A stretch of DNA of 64,000 nt from Thermococcus sp. 4557 (lineage in GTDB: Archaea > Methanobacteriota_B > Thermococci > Thermococcales > Thermococcaceae): assembly GCF_000221185.1 (NCBI RefSeq), contig NC_015865.1:248001-312000 (forward strand). The letters are read 5' to 3'. Every line of letters starts with the position of its first letter. The stretch's first letter is position 1. The translations under genes and the position numbers were made by a program. This document shows, piece after piece, positions 16,721-23,466 of the stretch. The notes beneath the pieces were generated by a model. That model was not told the origin of the DNA. It was given only the letters and a program-made list of their open reading frames with translations, and did no database searches.

Positions 16721-17167
16721 TCACCCTCTGAGCGTAGCTATGAGCTTTTTTTCGTCGAGGAGCATGCCTATGGCGTCCTTAACGTCCCTTACCACCACAT
16801 CGCTGGCGAGAAGGGCGTCGGTTGTCGCTCCCTCCGGCCCTATCACGCAGAAAGCCAGCTCCGCGCTCTCAAGCATGGCCACGTCGTTGTTTCCGTTGCC
16901 AACCGCTATGTAGGGTTCGTAGCCCCTCGCGATTTCTGCCTTCTCGGCACCGCTCGAAACCCTCTCTATCCTCACGGGAAGCCCTTCAAACTCCTCCTCC
17001 AGCGTCCCAAAGGTATCCGCGCTCAGAACTACGACCGTGTACTTGTCCGCGAGCCTTTCGAGGAGGTGTTTAACTTCGTCGTCGATCCTTCCGCCCTCCG
17101 CCAGGGTGCCGTTCAGGTCAAAAAGTACCGCATTTATCTCCAGGTTCCTGTAGTTCGGAATCTCCAT
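16721..17167 (-). CDS. HAD-superfamily protein, soluble P-type-ATPase-like
   Basis: The 148-residue protein is a minimal cap-less HAD fold. It has the nucleophile loop FDLNGTLA (D17), a VVLSAD motif II, a lysine in GAEKAEIA and VGNGNNDVAML as motif IV. The second acidic residue of the usual DxDGT is replaced by Asn, as tolerated in COG4087-type soluble P-type-ATPase-like proteins. Phosphatase activity is likely but the substrate is unknown. It heads a two-gene unit with the IMPACT gene. The TATA GCCTTAAAAACC lies near 17199-17210. Confidence 0.78.
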   Translation of the reverse strand: MEIPNYRNLEINAVLFDLNGTLAEGGRIDDEVKHLLERLADKYTVVVLSADTFGTLEEEFEGLPVRIERVSSGAEKAEIARGYEPYIAVGNGNNDVAMLESAELAFCVIGPEGATTDALLASDVVVRDVKDAIGMLLDEKKLIATLRG

Positions 17168-17275
17168 ACCTTTTCACCATCACAGGTTGGAGTGTAAGGT
17201 TTTTAAGGCTTGGAGTCAAACTTGGAGTGTTCAAGAAGGTGGAGTTAAAGGCTTGACTACTTGGGGGTAGAAGTT

Positions 17276-18091
17276 ATGAACATGCTCCAGCGGCGCCTTG
17301 AAGACCCAGAGGTGCTCGTAAGGCTGAACGCGTTCTTCCTCAGCTACTTTGGATGGGTTGCCTTCGGCGTTCTGTACGGTATCATCGGGCGCTGGAGCCT
17401 GGACCTAACACCACAGTTTCTCCGGCTCCCCCTCACGTCGCGGGATCTGGTCGTCGGCCTGGTGGAGTTCACAAAGAGCCTCCCACCCCTCTATGCACTC
17501 TTCACCGTCGTGTACTATCTCGGCTTTGCCGGTTCCATAGCCCTTATCGTCGCATATCTCCTTCTGTATCTGAGGGATTTGGAGGCGTCCGACCGGCTAC
17601 TTGCCAGGTACCTGATGGCGTATGCCGTCGCGGGCTCGATATACCTGATAGCCCACATCTACGCCCCGCATATAGTCTACAACCTGCCGGGTTACATATC
17701 GGATAACACCCTGCTCACGAGGCAGGAGTTCGTCCTTCCTTCCCTTCACAACACGTTCATTATGATAAACATAATAACCCTGTGGAAATACAGGAAGCGC
17801 CTCGGGGCGAGGGCCGTAATCCTCGTGAACGCCCTCATTCCTTTCGCAACGGTGTTCCTGGGGCACCATTGGGTCTACGATGTCCTTGCGGGCTTCCTCC
17901 TCGGCGTTGCAGTGTCAAAGGTCTCCTGGGAATGGAGCGCAAGGATATCAGAGGTCATATACCGGTGGGAGGTTTCCTCGCTCCAGAGGGTCACGGTCTT
18001 CAACTTCCTCCTCGCGGTCATAGTCCTGATAGTCGCGGCCGATCCCGCCAGGGCCCTGGCCATCTTCGGGGGGCTCCTCGGTGCCCCCTGA
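17276..18091 (+). CDS. PAP2-superfamily membrane phosphatase
   Basis: About 271 residues with six or so membrane segments and the PAP2 signature pieces PSLHNTF and GHHWVYDVLAG in the right order, for a lipid phosphatase or inositol-phosphoceramide-synthase-like enzyme. The histidines of both motifs are present. The substrate may be an isoprenoid or archaeal lipid phosphate. The ATG at 17276 has GGGGGT seven bases upstream; an in-frame TTG at 17261 precedes that site and is rejected. The divergent promoter region upstream contains repeated TTGGAGT words. Confidence 0.83.
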   Translation: MNMLQRRLEDPEVLVRLNAFFLSYFGWVAFGVLYGIIGRWSLDLTPQFLRLPLTSRDLVVGLVEFTKSLPPLYALFTVVYYLGFAGSIALIVAYLLLYLRDLEASDRLLARYLMAYAVAGSIYLIAHIYAPHIVYNLPGYISDNTLLTRQEFVLPSLHNTFIMINIITLWKYRKRLGARAVILVNALIPFATVFLGHHWVYDVLAGFLLGVAVSKVSWEWSARISEVIYRWEVSSLQRVTVFNFLLAVIVLIVAADPARALAIFGGLLGAP

Positions 18092-18131
18092 GAAAAGCTT
18101 ATAAACTCCCCGCTGGTCTTTAACATCGGGT

Positions 18132-18208
18132 GCCGGGGTAGCCTAGCTCGGCAGGGCGGCGGACTCGTAATCCGCAGGTCGCGGGTTCAAATCCCGCTCC
18201 CGGCTCCA
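18132..18208 (+). tRNA. tRNA-Thr (anticodon CGT)
   Basis: The cloverleaf folds fully. The acceptor GCCGGGG (18132-18138) pairs with TCCCGGC (18198-18204), including one G-U pair. The anticodon stem GCGGA/TCCGC encloses CTCGTAA with anticodon CGT at 18166-18168, and the T arm is GCGGG-TTCAAAT-CCCGC. The discriminator is U, and CCA is encoded at 18206-18208. There is no intron. A TATA AAGCTTATAAACT lies at about 18095-18107, the usual distance upstream. Confidence 0.95.
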
Positions 18209-18351
18209 CAATGCTCCTTCCCGTTTCTCCGGCCAGTTCTTGAGTGAACGCCTTGCCAAAATAGCGTCCTCAATAAAACGGCTCCTATTATACGTTGCAG
18301 CCGGCGAGATCATAACGGTCAAGCCCTGACAGAGCCCGATCATCCAGAGGG

Positions 18352-18789
18352 TCACCACAGAACCAGGCCGCTCTTTACCGTAATTGAGACCCTGGTCTGT
18401 TGAGTGCCGGGGGCCGGGACCAGCACCAGGTAGAGCGGGCCCTTCTCAGGGAATCTCCAGATCTTCTCGATGCTGGTTGTGTCCTCCGCTCTGAAGAAGC
18501 ACAGAGGACTTTCTCCGGATTTAAGCATTTCAACGCCTGTTTCATCGGTAATGCAGATCGTCACCGGTTGTGTGGATTTTATCGAAAAGTATATGGTGCT
18601 CCACTGGTGGCCACTGAGCGTGTAGAGATAATACTCCCCCGGATTCAGCATGACGTCCCCCTGAAACCCGTGAGAGCCCCCCCACACCGCGGCGACCATA
18701 AGCACAGCTGCCACGATCATGAGGGAGAAACCGAGGGCTTCCATTTTTTTCAGGGTCGGGGGCCTCACGGTTATCGCGGCCATCCTCAT
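18352..18789 (-). CDS. membrane-anchored hypothetical protein
   Basis: The 145-residue protein has a basic N-terminus, one hydrophobic anchor at about residues 17-38 and an extracytoplasmic beta-rich domain. The domain's pattern (PGEYYLYTLSGHQ, VTICITDETG, GPLYLVLVPAPG) resembles small GOLD/emp24-like or pre-peptidase C-like beta sandwiches. I do not recognise a named family. Two TATA-like elements precede it. ATATTTAAATA at about 18820-18830 fits this ATG; ATTTATAAATG at 18795-18806 would require a downstream start such as 18744. Confidence 0.6.
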   Translation of the reverse strand: MRMAAITVRPPTLKKMEALGFSLMIVAAVLMVAAVWGGSHGFQGDVMLNPGEYYLYTLSGHQWSTIYFSIKSTQPVTICITDETGVEMLKSGESPLCFFRAEDTTSIEKIWRFPEKGPLYLVLVPAPGTQQTRVSITVKSGLVLW

Positions 18790-19008
18790 TCCCCCACATT
18801 TATAAATAGCTGCGGCCCTATTTAAATATTGTGACTCAAAGTCTTAATTTTGACTAGTTTTGTTACTAATCCCCCCAACTTTTGCTGTTTTATCACGTAC
18901 TTGGACAAAATCCAGGATGTTGGAGCACCACAGCTGGAGTATTGCCACCAGCGGTCGGCTTCAGGTGCCACTGTGAGGTTTATAAAGCCGGAGAACCAAA
19001 ACTTGGGT

Positions 19009-19863
19009 ATGCGGCGCGAAGCTCTGGGGACCGCCCTGGCGCTCTCGGGGATGGTGATATACGGACTTGAGCCGGTTGTTATAAAATCCAACCCAACCAG
19101 TCCGATCAGCTTCGCCGCTCTCTCTGCCATGGTTGCGTCTCTCGTTCTCTGGATAGCGGTCGGCTGGAGTGGGGGGCTGGATGAGATCCGTGAAAATCCC
19201 TCGGGAATAAAACCGGCGTTTCTGGTGGGGTTCTTCGGAACTGCGCTCGCCTATCTTGCGTACTCCTTTGGCGCCCGGATGAGCACCGCAATAAACGCCG
19301 CCCTCATAACGAGGAGCGAGGTGCTGTGGTCGTTCCTTCTCGCGTGGCTCCTCCTGGGGGAGAGGATAACGAAGCGCCTTGTGGCGTATTCCTTCGTTAT
19401 CCTGGCGGGCCTGGTTCTTATCATGGTTCCTGGACATTCGGTTGAGCTCAGGCTGGGCGACCTTCTGCTTCTCCTCGTGCCCCTCTTCTGGCAGCTGGGC
19501 CACGTTATAGCCAAGAGGCTTCCCTACAGCCCTCAGACCATAGCGGCCCTGCGCAACACCTTCGGCTTCCTCCTTCTCCTGCCCCTGGCGGCTGCGTCTG
19601 GACTTGAGTTCTCAGACTTTGTAATCGCCGAGGGTCTGGTGATAGCGGCTGGCCAGCTCGTGTGGTACGGATCGATAAAGCGCATCAACCTCTCCAAGGC
19701 AACGGCCATAATAACCCCGGCCCCTGCGGTTGCGATAGGCGTCAGTGTACTGCTGGGGGAGACGCTGACCTTCTATCACGTCGTTGGTTTCGCTCTCATA
19801 ACCGCCGGAACCCTGGAGGCGATAAAGGTTAAAAGTGCAATCAAAACCGAAGGTACGCCCTGA
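19009..19863 (+). CDS. EamA/DMT-family transporter
   Basis: About 284 residues with ten predicted membrane helices in two EamA halves. Family signs include the conserved LLGERITKR and a matching LLGETLTFYHVVG near the ends of each half. Drug/metabolite transporters export amino acids, nucleobases or other small molecules; the cargo is unknown. The TATA AGGTTTATAAAGCC at about 18974-18987 places the transcript start just before the ATG at 19009, implying a leaderless message. The end overlaps the convergent glycosyltransferase gene by 23 bp. Confidence 0.85.
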   Translation: MRREALGTALALSGMVIYGLEPVVIKSNPTSPISFAALSAMVASLVLWIAVGWSGGLDEIRENPSGIKPAFLVGFFGTALAYLAYSFGARMSTAINAALITRSEVLWSFLLAWLLLGERITKRLVAYSFVILAGLVLIMVPGHSVELRLGDLLLLLVPLFWQLGHVIAKRLPYSPQTIAALRNTFGFLLLLPLAAASGLEFSDFVIAEGLVIAAGQLVWYGSIKRINLSKATAIITPAPAVAIGVSVLLGETLTFYHVVGFALITAGTLEAIKVKSAIKTEGTP

Positions 19864-20509
19864 TGAAGCGGAACACGTCCCTGACCCCGAAGCGGCCCTC
19901 CCTCGAGGGGTCGTATATCATGCCCACAGGAACTTCCTTTATCATGGCACCCATCTTTGCGGCCTTCAGGAGCATCTCCGTCTCGACCTCGTAGCGGTCG
20001 CTCTCTATTTCCGGAAGGAACTCCCGTCTGTAGGCCCTGAACCCGCTCTGGGTGTCGTAGACATAGCGCCCCAGTTTGAGGCGTATAAGCCGTGTCGTCA
20101 GGATGTTGCTGATTCTCCTGTGCAGCGGCCTTTTTCCAGCCTCCTCGACCTTCCTTGCCCCTATCACCAGATCGGCCTCACCGCGGACTATGGGCTCGAC
20201 GAGCTTTATTATCTCCTCCGGCCTGTGCTGTCCGTCGGCGTCGATGAAAACTATCACGTCCCCCGAGGCCTCCTCAACGCCCCTTCTCATTGCGCAGCCC
20301 TTGCCGCAGTTCCTCTCGAGTCTGATCGCCTTTATCCTGGGGTCCTTCTCGGAAAACGCCCGTGCTACATTGTAAGTCCCATCGCTTGAGCCGTCGTCCA
20401 CGACCACTACCTCGTCGATAAAGTCTGGCATCCTATCTAAAACGCTGGGAAGGCGCTTTTCTTCGTTGTACGCTGGAATCACAACGCTTACCCGTTTTCC
20501 ATCCAGCAT
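19841..20509 (-). CDS. family 2 glycosyltransferase (dolichol-phosphate type)
   Basis: The 222-residue GT-A enzyme has VVIPAYNEE, VVVDDGSSDGT, a DADGQHRP metal-binding motif and DTQSGFRAYRRE, typical of dolichol-phosphate-mannose/glucose synthases of GT2. There is no C-terminal membrane domain. It would load a sugar on a polyprenyl phosphate for protein or lipid glycosylation. The ATG directly follows the panB stop with AGGAGGA in the end of panB, so it is translated as a downstream operon gene although the two pathways are unrelated. Confidence 0.88.
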   Translation of the reverse strand: MLDGKRVSVVIPAYNEEKRLPSVLDRMPDFIDEVVVVDDGSSDGTYNVARAFSEKDPRIKAIRLERNCGKGCAMRRGVEEASGDVIVFIDADGQHRPEEIIKLVEPIVRGEADLVIGARKVEEAGKRPLHRRISNILTTRLIRLKLGRYVYDTQSGFRAYRREFLPEIESDRYEVETEMLLKAAKMGAMIKEVPVGMIYDPSREGRFGVRDVFRFIRAYLRF

Positions 20510-21367
20510 TCAATCCTCCTCTCTCAGTTTCTCAAGGGCACGTGCGGCCTTTTTCCTGAAGTCGTCCTTATCGAGGAACTCCCAGTAGTGCTCCCTGCCC
20601 GGAAACGCGCCGCCCTTAACCTCCTCCAGGTAGTTCTCAATAGCAAGGCGCATCATCCCGCCGATGTCGGCGTACTTCTTGACGAAGGGTGGGGTCTCTT
20701 CGTAGATGCCGAGAAGGTCATGCCAGACGAGAACCTGGCCGTCTACCCACGGTCCGGCGCCAATGCCGATCGTGGGGATTGATATCTCCTCGGTCACGAG
20801 TTTCGCCACGTCCGCCAGGGTGAACTCGAGGACAACCGCGAAAGCCCCAGCCCTCTCCAGCGCCTTGGCGTCGCGGAGTATCTCCTCAATCTCCTCCTCG
20901 GTCTCTCCCATCAGCCTGTATCCTCCGAACCTCAGATAGCGTTGCGGGGTAAGCCCGGTGTGCCCCATGACGGGTATCCCCATGCGCACGAGCTTTCTGA
21001 CGAGCTTCCTGTGGTCGTAGCCGCCCTCAATCTTGACGGCATCCGCACCGGCCTGTACCAGTCTAACCGCGTTCCTCAGGCCCTCGTCGGTGTCTATCTC
21101 GTAGCTCGCAAAGGGCATGTCCGCCAGAACGAGCGCCCTCTTGACTGCCTTCGAGACCGCCCTGGTGTGGAAGACCATCTGCTCCATAGAAACGTTCAGC
21201 GTGTTCCCCTCGCCGTAAACGACCATTCCGAGGGAATCGCCGATGAAGATGATGTCCATCCCTGCCCTGTCTGCTATCAGTGCGGACGGGTAATCGTAGG
21301 CGGTTATCATCGCGATCTTTTCCTTCCCCTTCATCTCGATAATCCTTCGCGCCGTTATCTCCCTCAT
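20510..21367 (-). CDS. panB: 3-methyl-2-oxobutanoate hydroxymethyltransferase
   Basis: The protein of about 285 residues has PanB signatures: [47 protein letters not shown] and [20 protein letters not shown]. The enzyme makes ketopantoate from ketoisovalerate and methylene-tetrahydro(methano)pterin for coenzyme A synthesis. The start at 21367 has AGAGGTGGAG before it; the frame extends upstream without support. Promoter candidates are GTTAATTAG near 21400 and the TATA shared with the divergent archease region near 21430. Confidence 0.95.
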   Translation of the reverse strand: MREITARRIIEMKGKEKIAMITAYDYPSALIADRAGMDIIFIGDSLGMVVYGEGNTLNVSMEQMVFHTRAVSKAVKRALVLADMPFASYEIDTDEGLRNAVRLVQAGADAVKIEGGYDHRKLVRKLVRMGIPVMGHTGLTPQRYLRFGGYRLMGETEEEIEEILRDAKALERAGAFAVVLEFTLADVAKLVTEEISIPTIGIGAGPWVDGQVLVWHDLLGIYEETPPFVKKYADIGGMMRLAIENYLEEVKGGAFPGREHYWEFLDKDDFRKKAARALEKLREED

Positions 21368-21466
21368 GTTCTCCACCTCTGAAGGGTTGGACTGCGGTCT
21401 AATTAACGGTTTCGTTTCGATGGGTGGATTTATTAAGCACCCCGGCAACCTTAATAATGAGAGAGT

Positions 21467-21586
21467 ATGGTGAAAGTGGGATATGATTTTGAGCCGGTGA
21501 AGGTTGGAGGAAAGCCAGCTTCCGAGCTAATCAGGGAGATGAGAGACGAGAGGGAAAGGCTGCTCATGGGAATGGAGGTGAACGAT
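21467..21586 (+). other. in-frame coding-like extension ahead of archease
   Basis: These 40 codons ([16 protein letters not shown]... to MEVND) are open, in frame with archease and use ordinary Thermococcus codons. The ATG at 21467 lies about nine bases after the start expected from the TATA GATTTATTAAG (about 21428-21438) and has weak GAGAG upstream. Archease normally lacks such an extension. It may be a leader peptide, a small protein read with internal reinitiation, or simply a 5' leader that happens to be open. Confidence 0.4.
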
Positions 21587-22015
21587 ATGAGAACTTGGGA
21601 GCACTACGAGCACACGGCGGACGTGGGCATCCGCGGCTACGGTGAGAGCCTTGAGGAAGCCTTCGAGGCCGTCGCGCTGGCGCTCTTTGACGTGATGGTT
21701 GATGTGAGAAAGGTCGAGAGCAGAGAATGCCGTGAGGTCGAGGCCGATGGTGAGGACCTGATGGCGCTCCTCTACAACTTCCTTGAGGAGCTTCTCGTGC
21801 TCCACGACATGGAGGGTCTGGTCTTTGGAGACGTTGACGTTGAGATAGAGAATGCTGGAGAAGGCTACCGGCTCAGGGCGAAGGCCTGCGGCGAGGTTCT
21901 CGATTACGAGAAGCACGAACCGAAGGAAGAGGTGAAGGCGATAACCTACCACGAGATGAAGATAGAGCAGCTGCCAGATGGGAGATGGATGGCGCAGCTG
22001 GTTCCGGATATCTGA
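21587..22015 (+). CDS. archease
   Basis: The 142-residue protein starts [19 protein letters not shown], the archease signature, and ends with the conserved [16 protein letters not shown]. Archease activates the RNA ligase RtcB and in Pyrococcus abyssi was reported to sharpen the specificity of the neighbouring Trm4-type methyltransferase. Both partners are encoded just downstream. GGAGGTGA five bases upstream sets this start. The same frame is open for 40 more codons back to an ATG at 21467, which also has a promoter; see the separate entry. Confidence 0.95.
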   Translation: MRTWEHYEHTADVGIRGYGESLEEAFEAVALALFDVMVDVRKVESRECREVEADGEDLMALLYNFLEELLVLHDMEGLVFGDVDVEIENAGEGYRLRAKACGEVLDYEKHEPKEEVKAITYHEMKIEQLPDGRWMAQLVPDI

Positions 22016-22024
22016 GGTGGTTCC

Positions 22025-22960
22025 ATGAGCGCGAGGGACAGAGTTAAGGAGACCAATCCGGCCTTTTACGAGCGCTATTCGATGCTCGAAGACACGGACG
22101 AGTTCTGGGAGTTCATAATCCGACCCCTGCGGCAGAGCATAAGGGTGAACACCCTCAAGGCTCCGCTTGATGTGGTCGTTGAGAGGCTTGAGGAGGAGTT
22201 CGAGCTTGAACCGGTTCCCTGGGTCCGCGAGGGCTTCTTCATCAACGTTGACAACCTCGCGAAGGTACCAGAGCACAGTCTTGGCCTGATCTTCGGCCAG
22301 GAAGCGAGCTCCATGATACCCCCTGTTGTCCTCAACCCCAAACCGGGCGAGCTGGTTCTCGACATGGCCGCGGCCCCGGGCTCGAAGACGGGTCAGATGG
22401 CCCAGTATATGGAAAACGAAGGCTGCATAATTGCCAACGACCCCAAAATAAGCAGGGCGAACGTCCTCATAGCGAACCTCAACAGGATGGGGGTTTTGAA
22501 CACCCGCGTGAGTGTGAAGGACGGCGTTTACTTTGCCCGCTTTGAGAATCTCTTTGACAGGGTCCTGCTGGACGCCCCGTGCTCTTCGGTCGGAATGATA
22601 CGGAAGAAATGGAGGTTCCTGACGGAGTGGCGCATGAAGGAGGTTGTCAGATACATGAACATCCAGAAGAGGCTCATCATGGCGGCTTACAGGGCGCTCA
22701 AGCCCGGCGGAACGCTGGTTTACTCCACCTGCACCATAGACCCCATGGAGAACGAGGAGGTCGTCGATTACCTGCTCAGGAAAACCGACGCGAGGCTCGA
22801 GCCGATAGATTTGCCGGTGAAAACCAGCGAGCCGGTCCTTGAGTGGGAGGGGAGAACCTACTCCGAGGAGCTGAGAAAGGCCCTCCGCATACACCCCAAC
22901 GACAACGACACCGAGGCCTTCTTCATCGCGAAGATAGTCAAGCCGGAGGGAGGGGCATGA
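22025..22960 (+). CDS. Trm4/NSUN-type RNA m5C methyltransferase
   Basis: The 311-residue Nop2/Sun methyltransferase has DMAAAPGSKTGQMAQ (SAM motif I), NRMGV, LLDAPCSSVGMIRK (motif IV cysteine) and YSTCTIDPMENEEVV with the catalytic motif VI cysteine. It makes 5-methylcytosine in tRNA. Archease immediately upstream is its reported specificity partner. The stop codon overlaps the ATG of the next gene (ATGA), so the methyltransferase and PUA-like protein are coupled. Confidence 0.93.
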   Translation: MSARDRVKETNPAFYERYSMLEDTDEFWEFIIRPLRQSIRVNTLKAPLDVVVERLEEEFELEPVPWVREGFFINVDNLAKVPEHSLGLIFGQEASSMIPPVVLNPKPGELVLDMAAAPGSKTGQMAQYMENEGCIIANDPKISRANVLIANLNRMGVLNTRVSVKDGVYFARFENLFDRVLLDAPCSSVGMIRKKWRFLTEWRMKEVVRYMNIQKRLIMAAYRALKPGGTLVYSTCTIDPMENEEVVDYLLRKTDARLEPIDLPVKTSEPVLEWEGRTYSEELRKALRIHPNDNDTEAFFIAKIVKPEGGA

Positions 22961-23406
22961 GTGACAATCCGAGGGCGGAGATAGGGCAGACGAATGACGC
23001 CGAACTCGTCAAAAGGCTTCTCATCGAAAACTATGGGTATGCACCGGAGCTTGTCTATGAGATACGAGGGAGGTATCACAAGGTCTACGCATGGAAGCCC
23101 TGCCCCATTGAACTCAGGGGCCCCGATAGAAACGGGGTGTACTTCGGCAGGGTGGAGAGCGACGGGATAAGGCTGAGCATCGAGGGTTCCTTCCTCGTTG
23201 GCCCAAATGCCACGAAGAACGTCGTTGAGCTGGACGACGAGAGGGCGAAGCGGTATCTGTCCGGCGAGAGCGTGGAGATCGGTGATAAGGAGCTCCATGG
23301 GTGGGTGATAGTCAAGTGGCGCTCCTACTACCTCGGCTCGGCCAAGGCCAAGGAGGGCAGGCTCATCAACTACGTGCCGAAGGAGAGGCGGTTAAGGATT
23401 GAGTAA
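22957..23406 (+). CDS. PUA-like RNA-binding protein (RsmF C-terminal type)
   Basis: The 149-residue protein has the features of the PUA-like domain that ends bacterial RsmF methyltransferases: NGVYFGRVESDGIRLS, a GWVIVKW strand, YLGSAKAKEG and INYVPKERR. Here the domain is a separate gene directly coupled to the Trm4-type enzyme, suggesting it supplies RNA recognition in trans. The start is the ATG overlapping the previous stop. The frame continues upstream into the methyltransferase gene but without a better start. Confidence 0.78.
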   Translation: MSDNPRAEIGQTNDAELVKRLLIENYGYAPELVYEIRGRYHKVYAWKPCPIELRGPDRNGVYFGRVESDGIRLSIEGSFLVGPNATKNVVELDDERAKRYLSGESVEIGDKELHGWVIVKWRSYYLGSAKAKEGRLINYVPKERRLRIE

Positions 23407-23466
23407 CATTTCCGTTCCTCGAAAGCTTAAAATAATTTTAGGCCCACCTAAGGAGGGGGTGAGAGG

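Noticed and set aside
18143-18358. Minus-strand open frame ending in a DLNPRPADYESAALPS-like sequence.
   Set aside because: This is the well-known spurious peptide produced by reading the antisense strand of a tRNA gene; it covers the tRNA-Thr at 18132-18208.
21527-22894. Minus-strand open frame of 455 codons.
   Set aside because: Antisense shadow of archease and the Trm4-type methyltransferase.
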